DNA of 64,000 nt, taken from Arthrobacter sp. CJ23 (lineage in GTDB: Bacteria > Actinomycetota > Actinomycetes > Actinomycetales > Micrococcaceae). The stretch covers positions 1,178,001-1,242,000 of the forward strand of contig NZ_CP102950.1 in assembly GCF_024741795.1 (NCBI RefSeq), in the 5' to 3' direction. Both the position numbers and the translations under genes were made by a program. Shown here piece by piece: positions 56,788-64,000 of this stretch. A model generated the notes under the pieces. The model searched no databases and was not told where the DNA came from. It saw only the letters and a list, made by a program, of their open reading frames with translations. Positions within the stretch are counted from its first letter, which is position 1. Each line of letters begins with the position of its first letter.

Positions 56788-57847
56788 GCGCGCCAAGCTC
56801 AAGCTCCGGCTGATCCGGCGCAGGCAGGAATGGGGCCACGCCCGCCGCTCCGGCCAGGGCGTCCTGAAATCGGCGCCGGTCCTGTTCAGCCTCCTGCAGG
56901 CCAGGCTCTCCACGGTGCTGCCGCTGCGCGCCTGGCAGCACTACGCGCTGCAGCACGGACCCCTCCTGAGCGCCGGCATCGGCTTCACCATGTTCTTCTC
57001 CATCACGGGCCTCCTCGCCACGGGCTTTGCCCTGGCGGGCCTGGTCCTGAGCAGCAACCCTGTTTTGGTGGATTCAATCATCGAGAGTGTCTCCCGGGCC
57101 GCGCCGGGACTGTTGAAGCTCGACGGCGGCGAGGGCCTGGTGGAGCCGGAGCAGCTTCTGAATCCTTCCGGGCTGGGCCTGACCGCCGCCATCGCGGCAG
57201 CGGTCACCGTGTTCACCTCGCTCGGCTGGATGAGCGGGGTCCGGGACGGCCTGCGCGGCGTCCTGCGCCTGCCCGCCCTCGAACGGAACCCCGTGCTGCT
57301 GAAGCTGGGGGACGCTGCGACGCTCCTGCTGCTCGGCGTGGTCCTGGTCCTGAGCGCCGGTGTGTCGTTGGTCTTCGGCACCGCCGCGGGCTGGCTGATC
57401 GGGCTCCTGCGCCTGGACGAGGCCGTGGCCGGGCCGGTGGCCGGAATCGTGAAGGTCGCGGTGCCGCTGCTGCTGAACTGGGCGACGGCGGCCATCATGT
57501 TCCGCCTGGCGGGCGGCCTGAAACTGGGCAGGCGGACGTTCCTGGAGGCCACGGCCCTGGCCGGGGTGGGCACTACCCTCCTGCAGGTCTTCAGCACCGA
57601 ACTGCTGGCCCGGGCAGGCCAGAACCCCGTCCTCGCGCCCTTCGCCATCATCATCGGCCTGCTCATCTGGTTCAACCTGGTCAGCCAGGTCTACCTGCTC
57701 GCCGCCGCCTGGGCAGCCATCCGGGAAGCCGACCTCGGCGAGGCCGGGCCGCCGGCCAAGTCGGCGCTTGGCTCCCGGCACGTCCCGCCCCACGCGCCTG
57801 CGGACGCTAAACGGCGTCGAGGTACTGCTCGGCCCACGCGGCGATGA
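56726..57847 (+). CDS. YihY/BrkB-family membrane protein
   Basis: A 373-residue protein with about six membrane segments. The pattern (HGPLLSAGIGFTMFFSITGLL; ALAGVGTTLLQVFSTELL; IIIGLLIWFNLVSQVYLLAAAW) matches the YihY/virulence factor BrkB family, whose function is not settled. The start is uncertain; a GTG at 56726 lies inside the 2H gene and gives 62 bases of overlap. The first 30 residues are basic. The last 41 bases overlap the end of the hydrolase gene on the other strand. Confidence 0.8.
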   Translation: MTKHAKRNPARAADKPPLPTERAKLKLRLIRRRQEWGHARRSGQGVLKSAPVLFSLLQARLSTVLPLRAWQHYALQHGPLLSAGIGFTMFFSITGLLATGFALAGLVLSSNPVLVDSIIESVSRAAPGLLKLDGGEGLVEPEQLLNPSGLGLTAAIAAAVTVFTSLGWMSGVRDGLRGVLRLPALERNPVLLKLGDAATLLLLGVVLVLSAGVSLVFGTAAGWLIGLLRLDEAVAGPVAGIVKVAVPLLLNWATAAIMFRLAGGLKLGRRTFLEATALAGVGTTLLQVFSTELLARAGQNPVLAPFAIIIGLLIWFNLVSQVYLLAAAWAAIREADLGEAGPPAKSALGSRHVPPHAPADAKRRRGTARPTRR

Positions 57848-58574
57848 TGCGGGCCACGCGGGCTGCCTGACCCTTCCCGGTGAGAAGGTGCTCGCTGCCT
57901 TCGAGCGAGATGAAGCTGCGCGGGTGCCGGGCCGTGCGGAAGATCTCACTGGCGTTGTCGATCCCCACGGTGTTGTCGGTGGGGGAATGCATCACCAGGA
58001 GCGGCTTGTGCAGCGTCCGGATGCAGTCGCGGAGATCCGCGGCCTCCACGTCCTCCACGAAGTGCCGGCGCACTTCCATGCGCCGCCCGCCGAGGTCCAC
58101 CACGGCGCTGCCCTCGTTCAGGATGGTGCCGATCTCGGCGTCGAACATGTGCTCCACGTGCTTGGGCTCGAACGGGGCACCCACGGTGACCACGGCGTCC
58201 AACCCGGGAACGCTGCGTGCGGCGGCCAGCACCGCGGCCCCGCCAAAGGAGTGCCCCACCAGCAGCGAGACCTCCCGGCCCTGGGCCCGCATGAACTCCG
58301 CGGCCAGCACGGTGTCCGCCACCTTGACACTGAAGGAGCCGGCCGACCACTCGCCGCCCGAACCGCCCAGGCCAAGGTTGTCGAAGCGCAGCATGCCCAC
58401 GCCCTGGTCCGCCAGGCCCTTGCAGATGCGGGACGCGGCCGGGCTGTCCTTGCCGAGCGTCAGGCCGTGCGAGAACACGCCCCAGCCGCGCACCGGGCCT
58501 TCGGGCACATCCACGGTTCCAGCCAGCATCTCGCCGCTGCTGCCTTCGAAACTGATCTTCTCCGACTTGGACAC
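57807..58574 (-). CDS. Alpha/beta hydrolase (serine aminopeptidase-like / acylglycerol lipase-like)
   Basis: A 255-residue alpha/beta-hydrolase. The oxyanion segment is WGVFSHGLTLGKDSPA. The nucleophile elbow GHSFGG is intact. A downstream Asp (MHSPTDNTVGID) and a His (EGSEHLLTG) complete the triad. Substrate is unknown. Start is GTG with AAGGAG 6 bases upstream. It converges with the YihY gene, overlapping it by 41 bases, and is divergent from nothing nearby; a long bidirectional hairpin separates it from sdhB. Confidence 0.87.
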   Translation of the reverse strand: MSKSEKISFEGSSGEMLAGTVDVPEGPVRGWGVFSHGLTLGKDSPAASRICKGLADQGVGMLRFDNLGLGGSGGEWSAGSFSVKVADTVLAAEFMRAQGREVSLLVGHSFGGAAVLAAARSVPGLDAVVTVGAPFEPKHVEHMFDAEIGTILNEGSAVVDLGGRRMEVRRHFVEDVEAADLRDCIRTLHKPLLVMHSPTDNTVGIDNASEIFRTARHPRSFISLEGSEHLLTGKGQAARVARIIAAWAEQYLDAV

Positions 58575-58611
58575 GCTGATCTCCTTGTGATTGTCGCTGA
58601 CCGTATTAACG

Positions 58612-58653
58612 ACGACGGCGCCGTTCACCATCAGTGGTGAGCGGCGCCGTCGT
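58612..58653. terminator. Hairpin between sdhB and the hydrolase promoter region
   Basis: 19-base arms (ACGACGGCGCCGTTCACCA and its near complement) with one G-U-type mismatch and a TCAG loop, 24 bases past the sdhB stop. It ends the sdh operon. Confidence 0.85.
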
Positions 58654-58677
58654 GCTGTCCTTAGGGTGACCGGCGGA

Positions 58678-59460
58678 CTAGATCTTGCGGGCCAGGATGG
58701 CCTGCTTGACCTCGGCGATTGCCTGCGTCACCTGGATGCCGCGCGGGCATGCTTCGGAGCAGTTGAAGGTGGTGCGGCAGCGCCACACGCCTTCCTTGTC
58801 GTTGAGGATCTCCAGGCGCATGTCGCCGGCGTCATCACGGGAGTCGAAGATGAAGCGGTGGGCGTTGACGATCGCTGCCGGGCCGAAGTACTGGCCGTCG
58901 GTCCAGAAGACCGGGCAGGACGAGGTGCAGGCAGCGCACAGGATGCACTTGGTGGTGTCGTCAAAGCGTTCGCGGTCCTCGACGGACTGCAGGCGTTCCT
59001 TGGTGGGCTCGTGGCCCTTGTTGATGAGGAACGGCATGACCTCGCGGAAGGACTGGAAGAACGGCTCCATGTCCACGATCAGGTCCTTCTCCACGGGGAG
59101 GCCCTTGATCGGTTCAACGGTGATGGGCTTGGTGGTGTCCAGGTCCTTCAGCAGCGTCTTGCAGGCCAGGCGGTTGCGGCCGTTGATGCGCATGGCATCG
59201 GAACCGCAGACGCCGTGGGCGCAGGAGCGGCGGAAGGAGACGCTGCCGTCGATTTCCCACTTGACCTTGTGCAGGGCATCCAGCACGCGGTCCGTGCCGT
59301 ACATCGTCAGCTTGTAGTCGTCCCAGCGGGCTTCTTCCGAAACCTCGGGGTCGTAGCGGCGGACGCGCAGGGTGATGTGGAACGTGGGGATTTCACCGTC
59401 GCCGGCCACGCTCGCCGGAAGCTCGATCTTGGAAGCGGGCTCTGCCATTTCGGTAGTCAT
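58678..59460 (-). CDS. sdhB: Succinate dehydrogenase iron-sulfur subunit
   Basis: A 260-residue iron-sulfur protein that passes electrons from SdhA to the quinone site. The [2Fe-2S] ligands are in SCAHGVCGSDAM and RLACKTL. The [4Fe-4S] and [3Fe-4S] ligands are in CILCAACTSSCP and NCSEACPRGI. All are intact. It is the last gene of sdhC-D-A-B and overlaps the sdhA stop by one base. Confidence 0.97.
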   Translation of the reverse strand: MTTEMAEPASKIELPASVAGDGEIPTFHITLRVRRYDPEVSEEARWDDYKLTMYGTDRVLDALHKVKWEIDGSVSFRRSCAHGVCGSDAMRINGRNRLACKTLLKDLDTTKPITVEPIKGLPVEKDLIVDMEPFFQSFREVMPFLINKGHEPTKERLQSVEDRERFDDTTKCILCAACTSSCPVFWTDGQYFGPAAIVNAHRFIFDSRDDAGDMRLEILNDKEGVWRCRTTFNCSEACPRGIQVTQAIAEVKQAILARKI

Positions 59461-61259
59461 TAGTACTTACGCTCCATCGGCTCGTAACGGGTGAAGACAA
59501 CGGGCTTGGTCTCGAGACGGATGCCCGCAACGGATTCGGCCGACGAGTCGACGGTGACGGAGGAGTCCAGGTAAGCCATGGAGTGCTTCATGAACTTTTC
59601 GTCATTGCGGTCCGGGAAGTCCTCGCGGTAGTGGCCGCCGCGGGACTCTTCGCGGTGCAGTGCACCAACGGTCATGACCTTGGCCATGTCCAGGAGGAAG
59701 CCGAGTTCAACGGCCTCCAGCAGGTCCAGGTTGAAGCGCTTGCCCTTGTCCTGGACCGTGACGTTCTTGTAGCGCTCTTCGAAGGAGTCGATGTCGCTGA
59801 GGACCTTCTCGAGGGATTCCTTGGTGCGGAACACCTGCATGTTGGCGTCCATGGTGTCCTGCAGTTCCTTGCGGATCTGCGCAACACGCTCGGTGCCGTT
59901 GCCCTCGAGGAGACCGGAGAGCAGGCCGCGGGTCATTGCTTCCGGGTCCTCCGGCAGCTCGACGAAGTCGGCCGTCTTGGAGTACTCGGCGGCGGCGATG
60001 CCGGCGCGCTTGCCGAACACGTTGATGTCCAGCAGGGAGTTGGTGCCCAGGCGGTTGGAGCCGTGCACCGAGACGCAGGCAACCTCACCGGCGGCATACA
60101 GGCCCGGCACGATCGTGTCGTTGTCCTGCAGCACCTCGGTGGTGATGTTGGTGGGGATGCCGCCCATGGCGTAGTGCGCCGTCGGGAAGACGGGGACCGG
60201 ATCCGTGAACGGCTCCACACCCAGGTAGGTGCGGGCGAACTCGGTGATGTCCGGGAGCTTGGCCTCGATGTGGGCCGGTTCCAGGTGGGTCAGGTCCAGG
60301 AGGACGTAGTCCTTGTTCGGGCCGCAGCCGCGGCCTTCACGGACTTCGTTGGCCATGGCGCGGGCCACGATGTCACGCGGTGCGAGGTCCTTGATGGTGG
60401 GGGCGTAGCGCTCCATGAAGCGCTCACCCTCCGAGTTGCGCAGGATGGCACCTTCACCGCGCGCACCTTCGGTGAGGAGGATGCCCAGGCCGGCGAGGCC
60501 GGTCGGGTGGAACTGGAAGAACTCCATGTCTTCCAGGGGGATGCCGCGGCGGAAGGCGATGCCCATGCCGTCACCGGTGAGGGTGTGGGCGTTGGAGGTG
60601 GTCTTGAAGACCTTGCCGGCGCCGCCGGAGGCGAAGACCACGGACTTGGCCTGGAAGACGTGCAGTTCGCCCGAGGCGAGATCGTAGGAGACCACGCCGG
60701 CAACGCGCTTCTGCTTGTACGGCGTGCCGTCTTCGCGCACTGCGTCTTCTTCGACCATCAGCAGGTCCAGGACGTAGTACTCGTTGTAGAACTCGACGTT
60801 GTGCTTGACGCAGTTTTGGTACAGCGTCTGCAGGATCATGTGGCCGGTGCGGTCGGCGGCGTAGCATGCGCGGCGGACCGGAGCCTTGCCGTGGTCGCGG
60901 GTGTGGCCACCGAAGCGGCGCTGGTCAATGCGGCCTTCGGGCGTGCGGTTGAACGGCAGGCCCATCTTTTCCAGGTCCAGCACGGCGTCGATGGCTTCCT
61001 TCGCCATGACCTCGGCCGCATCCTGGTCAACCAGGTAGTCGCCGCCCTTGATGGTGTCAAAGGTGTGCCATTCCCAGTTGTCTTCTTCGACGTTGGCCAA
61101 TGCTGCACACATGCCACCCTGTGCCGCACCGGTGTGGGAGCGGGTGGGGTAGAGCTTGGTCAGTACCGCTGTTCGTGCGCGCTGGCCGGATTCGATCGCC
61201 GCGCGCATGCCGGCGCCGCCGGCGCCGACGATGACTACGTCGTACTTGTGGACCTGCAT
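59460..61259 (-). CDS. sdhA: Succinate dehydrogenase flavoprotein subunit
   Basis: A 599-residue flavoprotein that oxidises succinate to fumarate. The FAD fold begins [16 protein letters not shown]. The covalent FAD His is in [46 protein letters not shown] and [13 protein letters not shown] are the expected substrate-site segments. Only a single base overlaps with sdhB, and 95 bases separate it from sdhD upstream. Confidence 0.97.
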   Translation of the reverse strand: MQVHKYDVVIVGAGGAGMRAAIESGQRARTAVLTKLYPTRSHTGAAQGGMCAALANVEEDNWEWHTFDTIKGGDYLVDQDAAEVMAKEAIDAVLDLEKMGLPFNRTPEGRIDQRRFGGHTRDHGKAPVRRACYAADRTGHMILQTLYQNCVKHNVEFYNEYYVLDLLMVEEDAVREDGTPYKQKRVAGVVSYDLASGELHVFQAKSVVFASGGAGKVFKTTSNAHTLTGDGMGIAFRRGIPLEDMEFFQFHPTGLAGLGILLTEGARGEGAILRNSEGERFMERYAPTIKDLAPRDIVARAMANEVREGRGCGPNKDYVLLDLTHLEPAHIEAKLPDITEFARTYLGVEPFTDPVPVFPTAHYAMGGIPTNITTEVLQDNDTIVPGLYAAGEVACVSVHGSNRLGTNSLLDINVFGKRAGIAAAEYSKTADFVELPEDPEAMTRGLLSGLLEGNGTERVAQIRKELQDTMDANMQVFRTKESLEKVLSDIDSFEERYKNVTVQDKGKRFNLDLLEAVELGFLLDMAKVMTVGALHREESRGGHYREDFPDRNDEKFMKHSMAYLDSSVTVDSSAESVAGIRLETKPVVFTRYEPMERKY

Positions 61260-61354
61260 ACTAGATGCTCTTTCTCTCTAATTCAGATGGTCGGCGGAGG
61301 CTGCTCCGCTGAGTTGCGCACTGCCGGCCCGGGCCGGCGGCGGCGCGGGAGCCG

Positions 61355-61831
61355 TTACGGCGCCGGGCAGAAACCGCCGGGCAGCTGAACGCCGTCGACG
61401 ACGGGGCACGGGTTGAACGTGAAGATCACCAGGGTGCCAAGAATGATGATGACCGTGGTGGCGGCGTAGAGGACTACCTTGAGCCAGAAGCGCGTGGAGT
61501 CCTTTTCGGCGTAGTCGTTGATGATGGTGCGGACACCGTTGGTGCCGTGCAGCATGGCCAGCCACAGCATGGCAAGATCCCAGATCTGCCAGAACGGGTC
61601 GGCCCACTTGCCGGCAACGAAGCCGAAGTCGATGGCGTGGATGCCTTCGCCCACCAGCAGGTTCACGAAGAGGTGGCCGAAGATGAGGACCACCAGGACG
61701 ACGCCGGAGAGGCGCATGAACAGCCAGGCCAGCATCTCGAAGTTGCCCTTGCTGCCGCCGGTGCGGTTGTACTTGGGCGCAATCTTGCCGGATCCGATGT
61801 TTCCGCTGCGCGGGTTCTGGATGGTGGTCAT
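61355..61831 (-). CDS. sdhD: Succinate dehydrogenase hydrophobic membrane anchor
   Basis: A 158-residue protein with three membrane segments. The heme/quinone-proximal segment is AMLHGTNGVRTIINDYAEK, with the conserved His. A polar N-terminal tail of ~35 residues precedes the first segment. It anchors SdhAB with SdhC. The C-terminal ~20 residues (VDGVQLPGGFCPAP) are an external extension. It starts 3 bases after the sdhC stop. Confidence 0.9.
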   Translation of the reverse strand: MTTIQNPRSGNIGSGKIAPKYNRTGGSKGNFEMLAWLFMRLSGVVLVVLIFGHLFVNLLVGEGIHAIDFGFVAGKWADPFWQIWDLAMLWLAMLHGTNGVRTIINDYAEKDSTRFWLKVVLYAATTVIIILGTLVIFTFNPCPVVDGVQLPGGFCPAP

Positions 61832-61834
61832 GGC

Positions 61835-62215
61835 TTAGTGGCCTCCCAGAGCGAGGGAAAGGTGGCGGATGGCGAAGGCGGCGAAGGTGACCAGCCACAG
61901 TGCCAGTACGATCCACAGCATCTGGCGCTGGTACTTTGCACCCTTCTTCCAGAAGTCGACGGCGATGACGCGCAGGCCGTTGAAGGCGTGGAACACAATT
62001 GCGGCGACCAGGCCGGTTTCGCCAAGGGCCATCAGGGGGTTCTTGTATGCGCCGATAACGGCGGTGTAGGCCTCAGGGGACACGCGCACCAATGAGGTGT
62101 CCAGCACATGGACCAACAAGAAGAAAAAGATCACTACACCGGTAATACGGTGTCCAACCCAGGACCACATGCCTTCACGGCCGCGGTACAAGGTGCCAGC
62201 TGGTTTTGTCGGCAC
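61835..62215 (-). CDS. sdhC: Succinate dehydrogenase cytochrome b556 subunit
   Basis: A 126-residue protein with three membrane segments. The N-terminal signature is TLYRGREGMWSWVGHRITGV. The heme-ligand His is in FHAFNGLRVIAVDFW. The start is GTG at 62215 (VPTKPAGTLY), with AGGAAGG 9 bases upstream; the longer frame is not supported. First gene of the sdhCDAB operon, about 80 bases downstream of a good promoter. Confidence 0.92.
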   Translation of the reverse strand: MPTKPAGTLYRGREGMWSWVGHRITGVVIFFFLLVHVLDTSLVRVSPEAYTAVIGAYKNPLMALGETGLVAAIVFHAFNGLRVIAVDFWKKGAKYQRQMLWIVLALWLVTFAAFAIRHLSLALGGH

Positions 62216-62303
62216 TGAATAAACCTTCCTGCAACACAGCGGCGCTGGCATGGGACCACGCGGGGGGAACGCCTGCTGCGAGAGCACTCGTAGCTCAGGC
62301 CTA

Positions 62304-62332
62304 AATCTAGGCTTCGCTCACAGCTTATTCAA
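62304..62332 (-). promoter_or_regulatory. Promoter of the sdhCDAB operon
   Basis: On the minus strand TTGAAT (62332-62327) and TAGATT (62309-62304) are separated by exactly 17 bases. The expected transcript leader is about 80 bases. Confidence 0.7.
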
Positions 62333-62454
62333 TTTAGGCACCCCTTGATGTCCCCGCAATTGCGTGAGTTTCGCGGAATAGCGGCAAATCGGGGGTGTTC
62401 GTGAGACAAAGGCCACATATCCGTGCCTGTCCGCCGATATCCACCTGCGTCAGA

Positions 62455-62466
62455 TAAGGTACTGCG
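62455..62466 (+). promoter_or_regulatory. -10 box of a probable leaderless manC promoter
   Basis: TAAGGT (62455-62460) lies 6 bases before the GTG start. There is no Shine-Dalgarno sequence. Confidence 0.55.
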
Positions 62467-63600
62467 GTGAGTACAGACAACGCGAGCACCCCGAATTCGC
62501 CACTGAGCCGCTTCCACGCGGTCATCCCTGCCGGCGGAGTCGGGACGCGGCTGTGGCCGCTCTCGCGTGCCGCCGCACCCAAATTCCTCCATGACCTGAC
62601 GGGCTCGGGAAGCACCCTGCTGCGGTCCACCTACGATCGCCTGGGTCCGCTGGCCGGCAACCGCATCCTGGTGGTCACGGGCGTTGCCCACCGCGCCGCC
62701 GTCTGCCGGCAGCTCCCCGAGGTCTCCGACGACGAACTGGTCCTCGAGAGCGAGCCCAAGGACTCCGGCGCCGCGATCGGACTCGCAGCCGCCATCCTGC
62801 ACCGCCGCGATCCGGACACGATCATGGGCTCCTTCGCCGCGGACCAGGTCATCAGCCCGGACGAGCTTTTCCAGGAAACCGTGCGCGAGGCGATCTATAC
62901 CGCAGCCACGGGGAAGATCGTGACCATCGGCATCAAGCCGACCCACGCCTCCACGGGCTTCGGCTACATCCGCTCGGGTGTGGCCCTGAACGTAGAAGGC
63001 GCCCCGAACGCGCACACCGTGGTCGAGTTCGTGGAGAAGCCGAGTGAAGAGGTGGCCAAGAAGTACGTGGAGGCGGGGGACTACGTCTGGAATGCAGGCA
63101 TGTTCGTGGCTCCCGTGGATCTCATGCTCAAGCACCTCGAAGCCAACCAGCCGGTGTTGTTCGCCGGCCTCCAGGAGATCGCCGATGCTTGGGACACGCC
63201 GCGACGCGCCGAAGTAACCGCGCGTGTTTGGCCCACCCTGCCCAAGATCGCCATCGACTACGCCGTGGCGGAGCCGGCAGCGGCGGCCGGGGACGTCGCC
63301 GTCGTGCCTGGCACTTTCCGTTGGGACGACGTCGGTGACTTTGCCGCCATCGGCCGCCTCAACAATGCCGGCGACGTGGACGAAGTAACGGTCCTCGGCG
63401 AAGGCGCCCGTGTGTTCGCCGAGAACGCGAGCGGCGTGGTGGTGTCGGACACGAAGCGCGTCATTGCCCTGATCGGCATCAAGGACGTGGTCATTGTTGA
63501 TACCCCGGATGCCCTCCTGGTCACCACCAAGGAGCACGCCCAGCTGGTCAAGGGCACGGTTGACGCGCTCAAGGCCAGCGGCGACACGGACGTTCTCTAG
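62467..63600 (+). CDS. manC: Mannose-1-phosphate guanylyltransferase
   Basis: Makes GDP-mannose from mannose 1-phosphate and GTP, the donor for mannosyltransferases such as the GT4 enzyme at 4447. The 377-residue protein has the nucleotidyltransferase motif IPAGGVGTRLWPLSRAAAPK (17-36), then IMGSFAADQVI, VEFVEKPSEEVAKKYVE and WNAGMFV. It lacks the fused C-terminal phosphomannose-isomerase domain of long ManC proteins, as is usual in actinobacteria. The start GTG appears leaderless. It is divergent from the sdh operon. Confidence 0.93.
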   Translation: MSTDNASTPNSPLSRFHAVIPAGGVGTRLWPLSRAAAPKFLHDLTGSGSTLLRSTYDRLGPLAGNRILVVTGVAHRAAVCRQLPEVSDDELVLESEPKDSGAAIGLAAAILHRRDPDTIMGSFAADQVISPDELFQETVREAIYTAATGKIVTIGIKPTHASTGFGYIRSGVALNVEGAPNAHTVVEFVEKPSEEVAKKYVEAGDYVWNAGMFVAPVDLMLKHLEANQPVLFAGLQEIADAWDTPRRAEVTARVWPTLPKIAIDYAVAEPAAAAGDVAVVPGTFRWDDVGDFAAIGRLNNAGDVDEVTVLGEGARVFAENASGVVVSDTKRVIALIGIKDVVIVDTPDALLVTTKEHAQLVKGTVDALKASGDTDVL

Positions 63601-63705
63601 GACCTCAGGCCCCGCGCTTATACCGTCGTTCGTCCCCCGGGACCGCAAAGAGTGAACACGGCGTAACCAAGAGGCGACTTTCAGGCGCGGCCGGGCGCGG
63701 ATGGC

Positions 63706-63717
63706 TATGGTTGTGAC
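63706..63717 (+). promoter_or_regulatory. -10 box of a probable leaderless amidohydrolase promoter
   Basis: TATGGT (63706-63711) lies 6 bases before GTG at 63718. A second in-frame-irrelevant GTG at 63713 is out of frame. Confidence 0.5.
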
Positions 63718-64000
63718 GTGCGCAATTACTCGACTGAAACCGAGCCGACCCCCGTTGTGGGGCCCTGGCTGGACGACCTTCTGCCGGAACTGACCGAATT
63801 CCGCCGTGACCTGCATGCGCACCCTGAACTTTCCTTCAAGGAGTTCCGCACCACGGACAAGCTCGTCGAGCGCCTGGAAGCTGCCGGGCTGAAGCCCCGG
63901 CGCTTGGAAGGCACGGGGCTGACGGTGGACATCGGCGAGGGCCCCATCGCGACCGCCCTCCGCGGCGACATCGACGCCCTGCCCATCATCGAGGAGACGG
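63718..64000 (+). CDS. M20-family amidohydrolase (N-terminal part)
   Basis: The 94 residues before the right edge show the M20/amidohydrolase N-terminus: LLPELTEFRRDLHAHPELSF with FRTTDKLVERLEAAGL, then ALRGDIDALPIIEET. HAHPELSF and RGDIDALPI are hallmarks of the IAA-amino-acid hydrolase/hippuricase/HipO-AbgB subgroup. The metal ligand Asp in GDIDALP is visible; the other ligands lie beyond the edge. The start is GTG, with a leaderless-looking promoter. Confidence 0.88.
   Translation, partial: MRNYSTETEPTPVVGPWLDDLLPELTEFRRDLHAHPELSFKEFRTTDKLVERLEAAGLKPRRLEGTGLTVDIGEGPIATALRGDIDALPIIEET

Overview
The window looks like chromosomal DNA of a high-GC actinobacterium, most probably a member of the Micrococcaceae close to Arthrobacter, Pseudarthrobacter or Paenarthrobacter. 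The genus is an inference. It rests on the GC-rich third codon positions, frequent GTG starts, several starts that look leaderless (a TANNNT box 6-7 bases before ATG/GTG), a monomeric NADP isocitrate dehydrogenase, the order sdhC-sdhD-sdhA-sdhB, a DUF6350 gene beside purN, and the overall feel of the proteins. I see no rRNA, tRNA, CRISPR array, insertion sequence or prophage. No stretch longer than about 300 bases lacks a gene.

Layout. 1-3.1 kb: the N-terminal part of a JetA/DUF3375 (Wadjet-type) gene running off the left edge, a cold-shock gene, a pRiA4b-ORF3-like gene and two small putative lipoproteins. 3-5.6 kb: UDP-glucose dehydrogenase and a GT4 glycosyltransferase. 5.7-11.4 kb: NfeD-like plus flotillin-like pair, a duplicated VOC protein and membrane proteins. 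11.4-18.3 kb: purN, an AbiEi/DUF559-like gene bracketed by palindromic repeats, a BadF-type kinase-murQ-MFS operon for muropeptide sugars, and purH. 18.3-24.7 kb: a secreted serine protease, icd, an FAD amine oxidase, DoxX and a Gfo/Idh/MocA oxidoreductase. 24.8-30 kb: two MacB-like ABC export units that converge. 30.2-35.6 kb: a ChvE/MmsA/MmsB-type sugar importer with a ROK regulator and a shared operator-like motif. 35.8-42.8 kb: a cluster resembling DavA, a PucR regulator, an alanine-racemase-family enzyme, an APC permease and DavB, which together suggest lysine breakdown through 5-aminovalerate. 42.9-47.7 kb: gamma carbonic anhydrase, a methyltransferase, purU, and glyA-folD behind a ZTP (pfl) riboswitch. 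47.8-53.5 kb: a CHRD protein, a two-component system, a SHOCT protein and a drug-type ABC-2 exporter. 53.6-58.6 kb: xth, trpS, a 2H phosphoesterase, a YihY-like protein and a hydrolase. 58.7-64 kb: the complete succinate dehydrogenase operon, a mannose-1-phosphate guanylyltransferase, and the start of an M20 amidohydrolase.

Themes. Purine and one-carbon genes are scattered (purN, purH, purU, glyA, folD), with one visible ZTP sensor. Two families of interspersed palindromes (three copies of A, two of B) sit at gene 3' ends and probably act as terminators. The most interesting candidates for further work are the DavAB-like lysine cluster with its racemase, the PTS-independent MurNAc operon, the ZTP riboswitch with mutually exclusive pairings downstream, the palindrome families, and the repeat-bracketed DUF559 gene.
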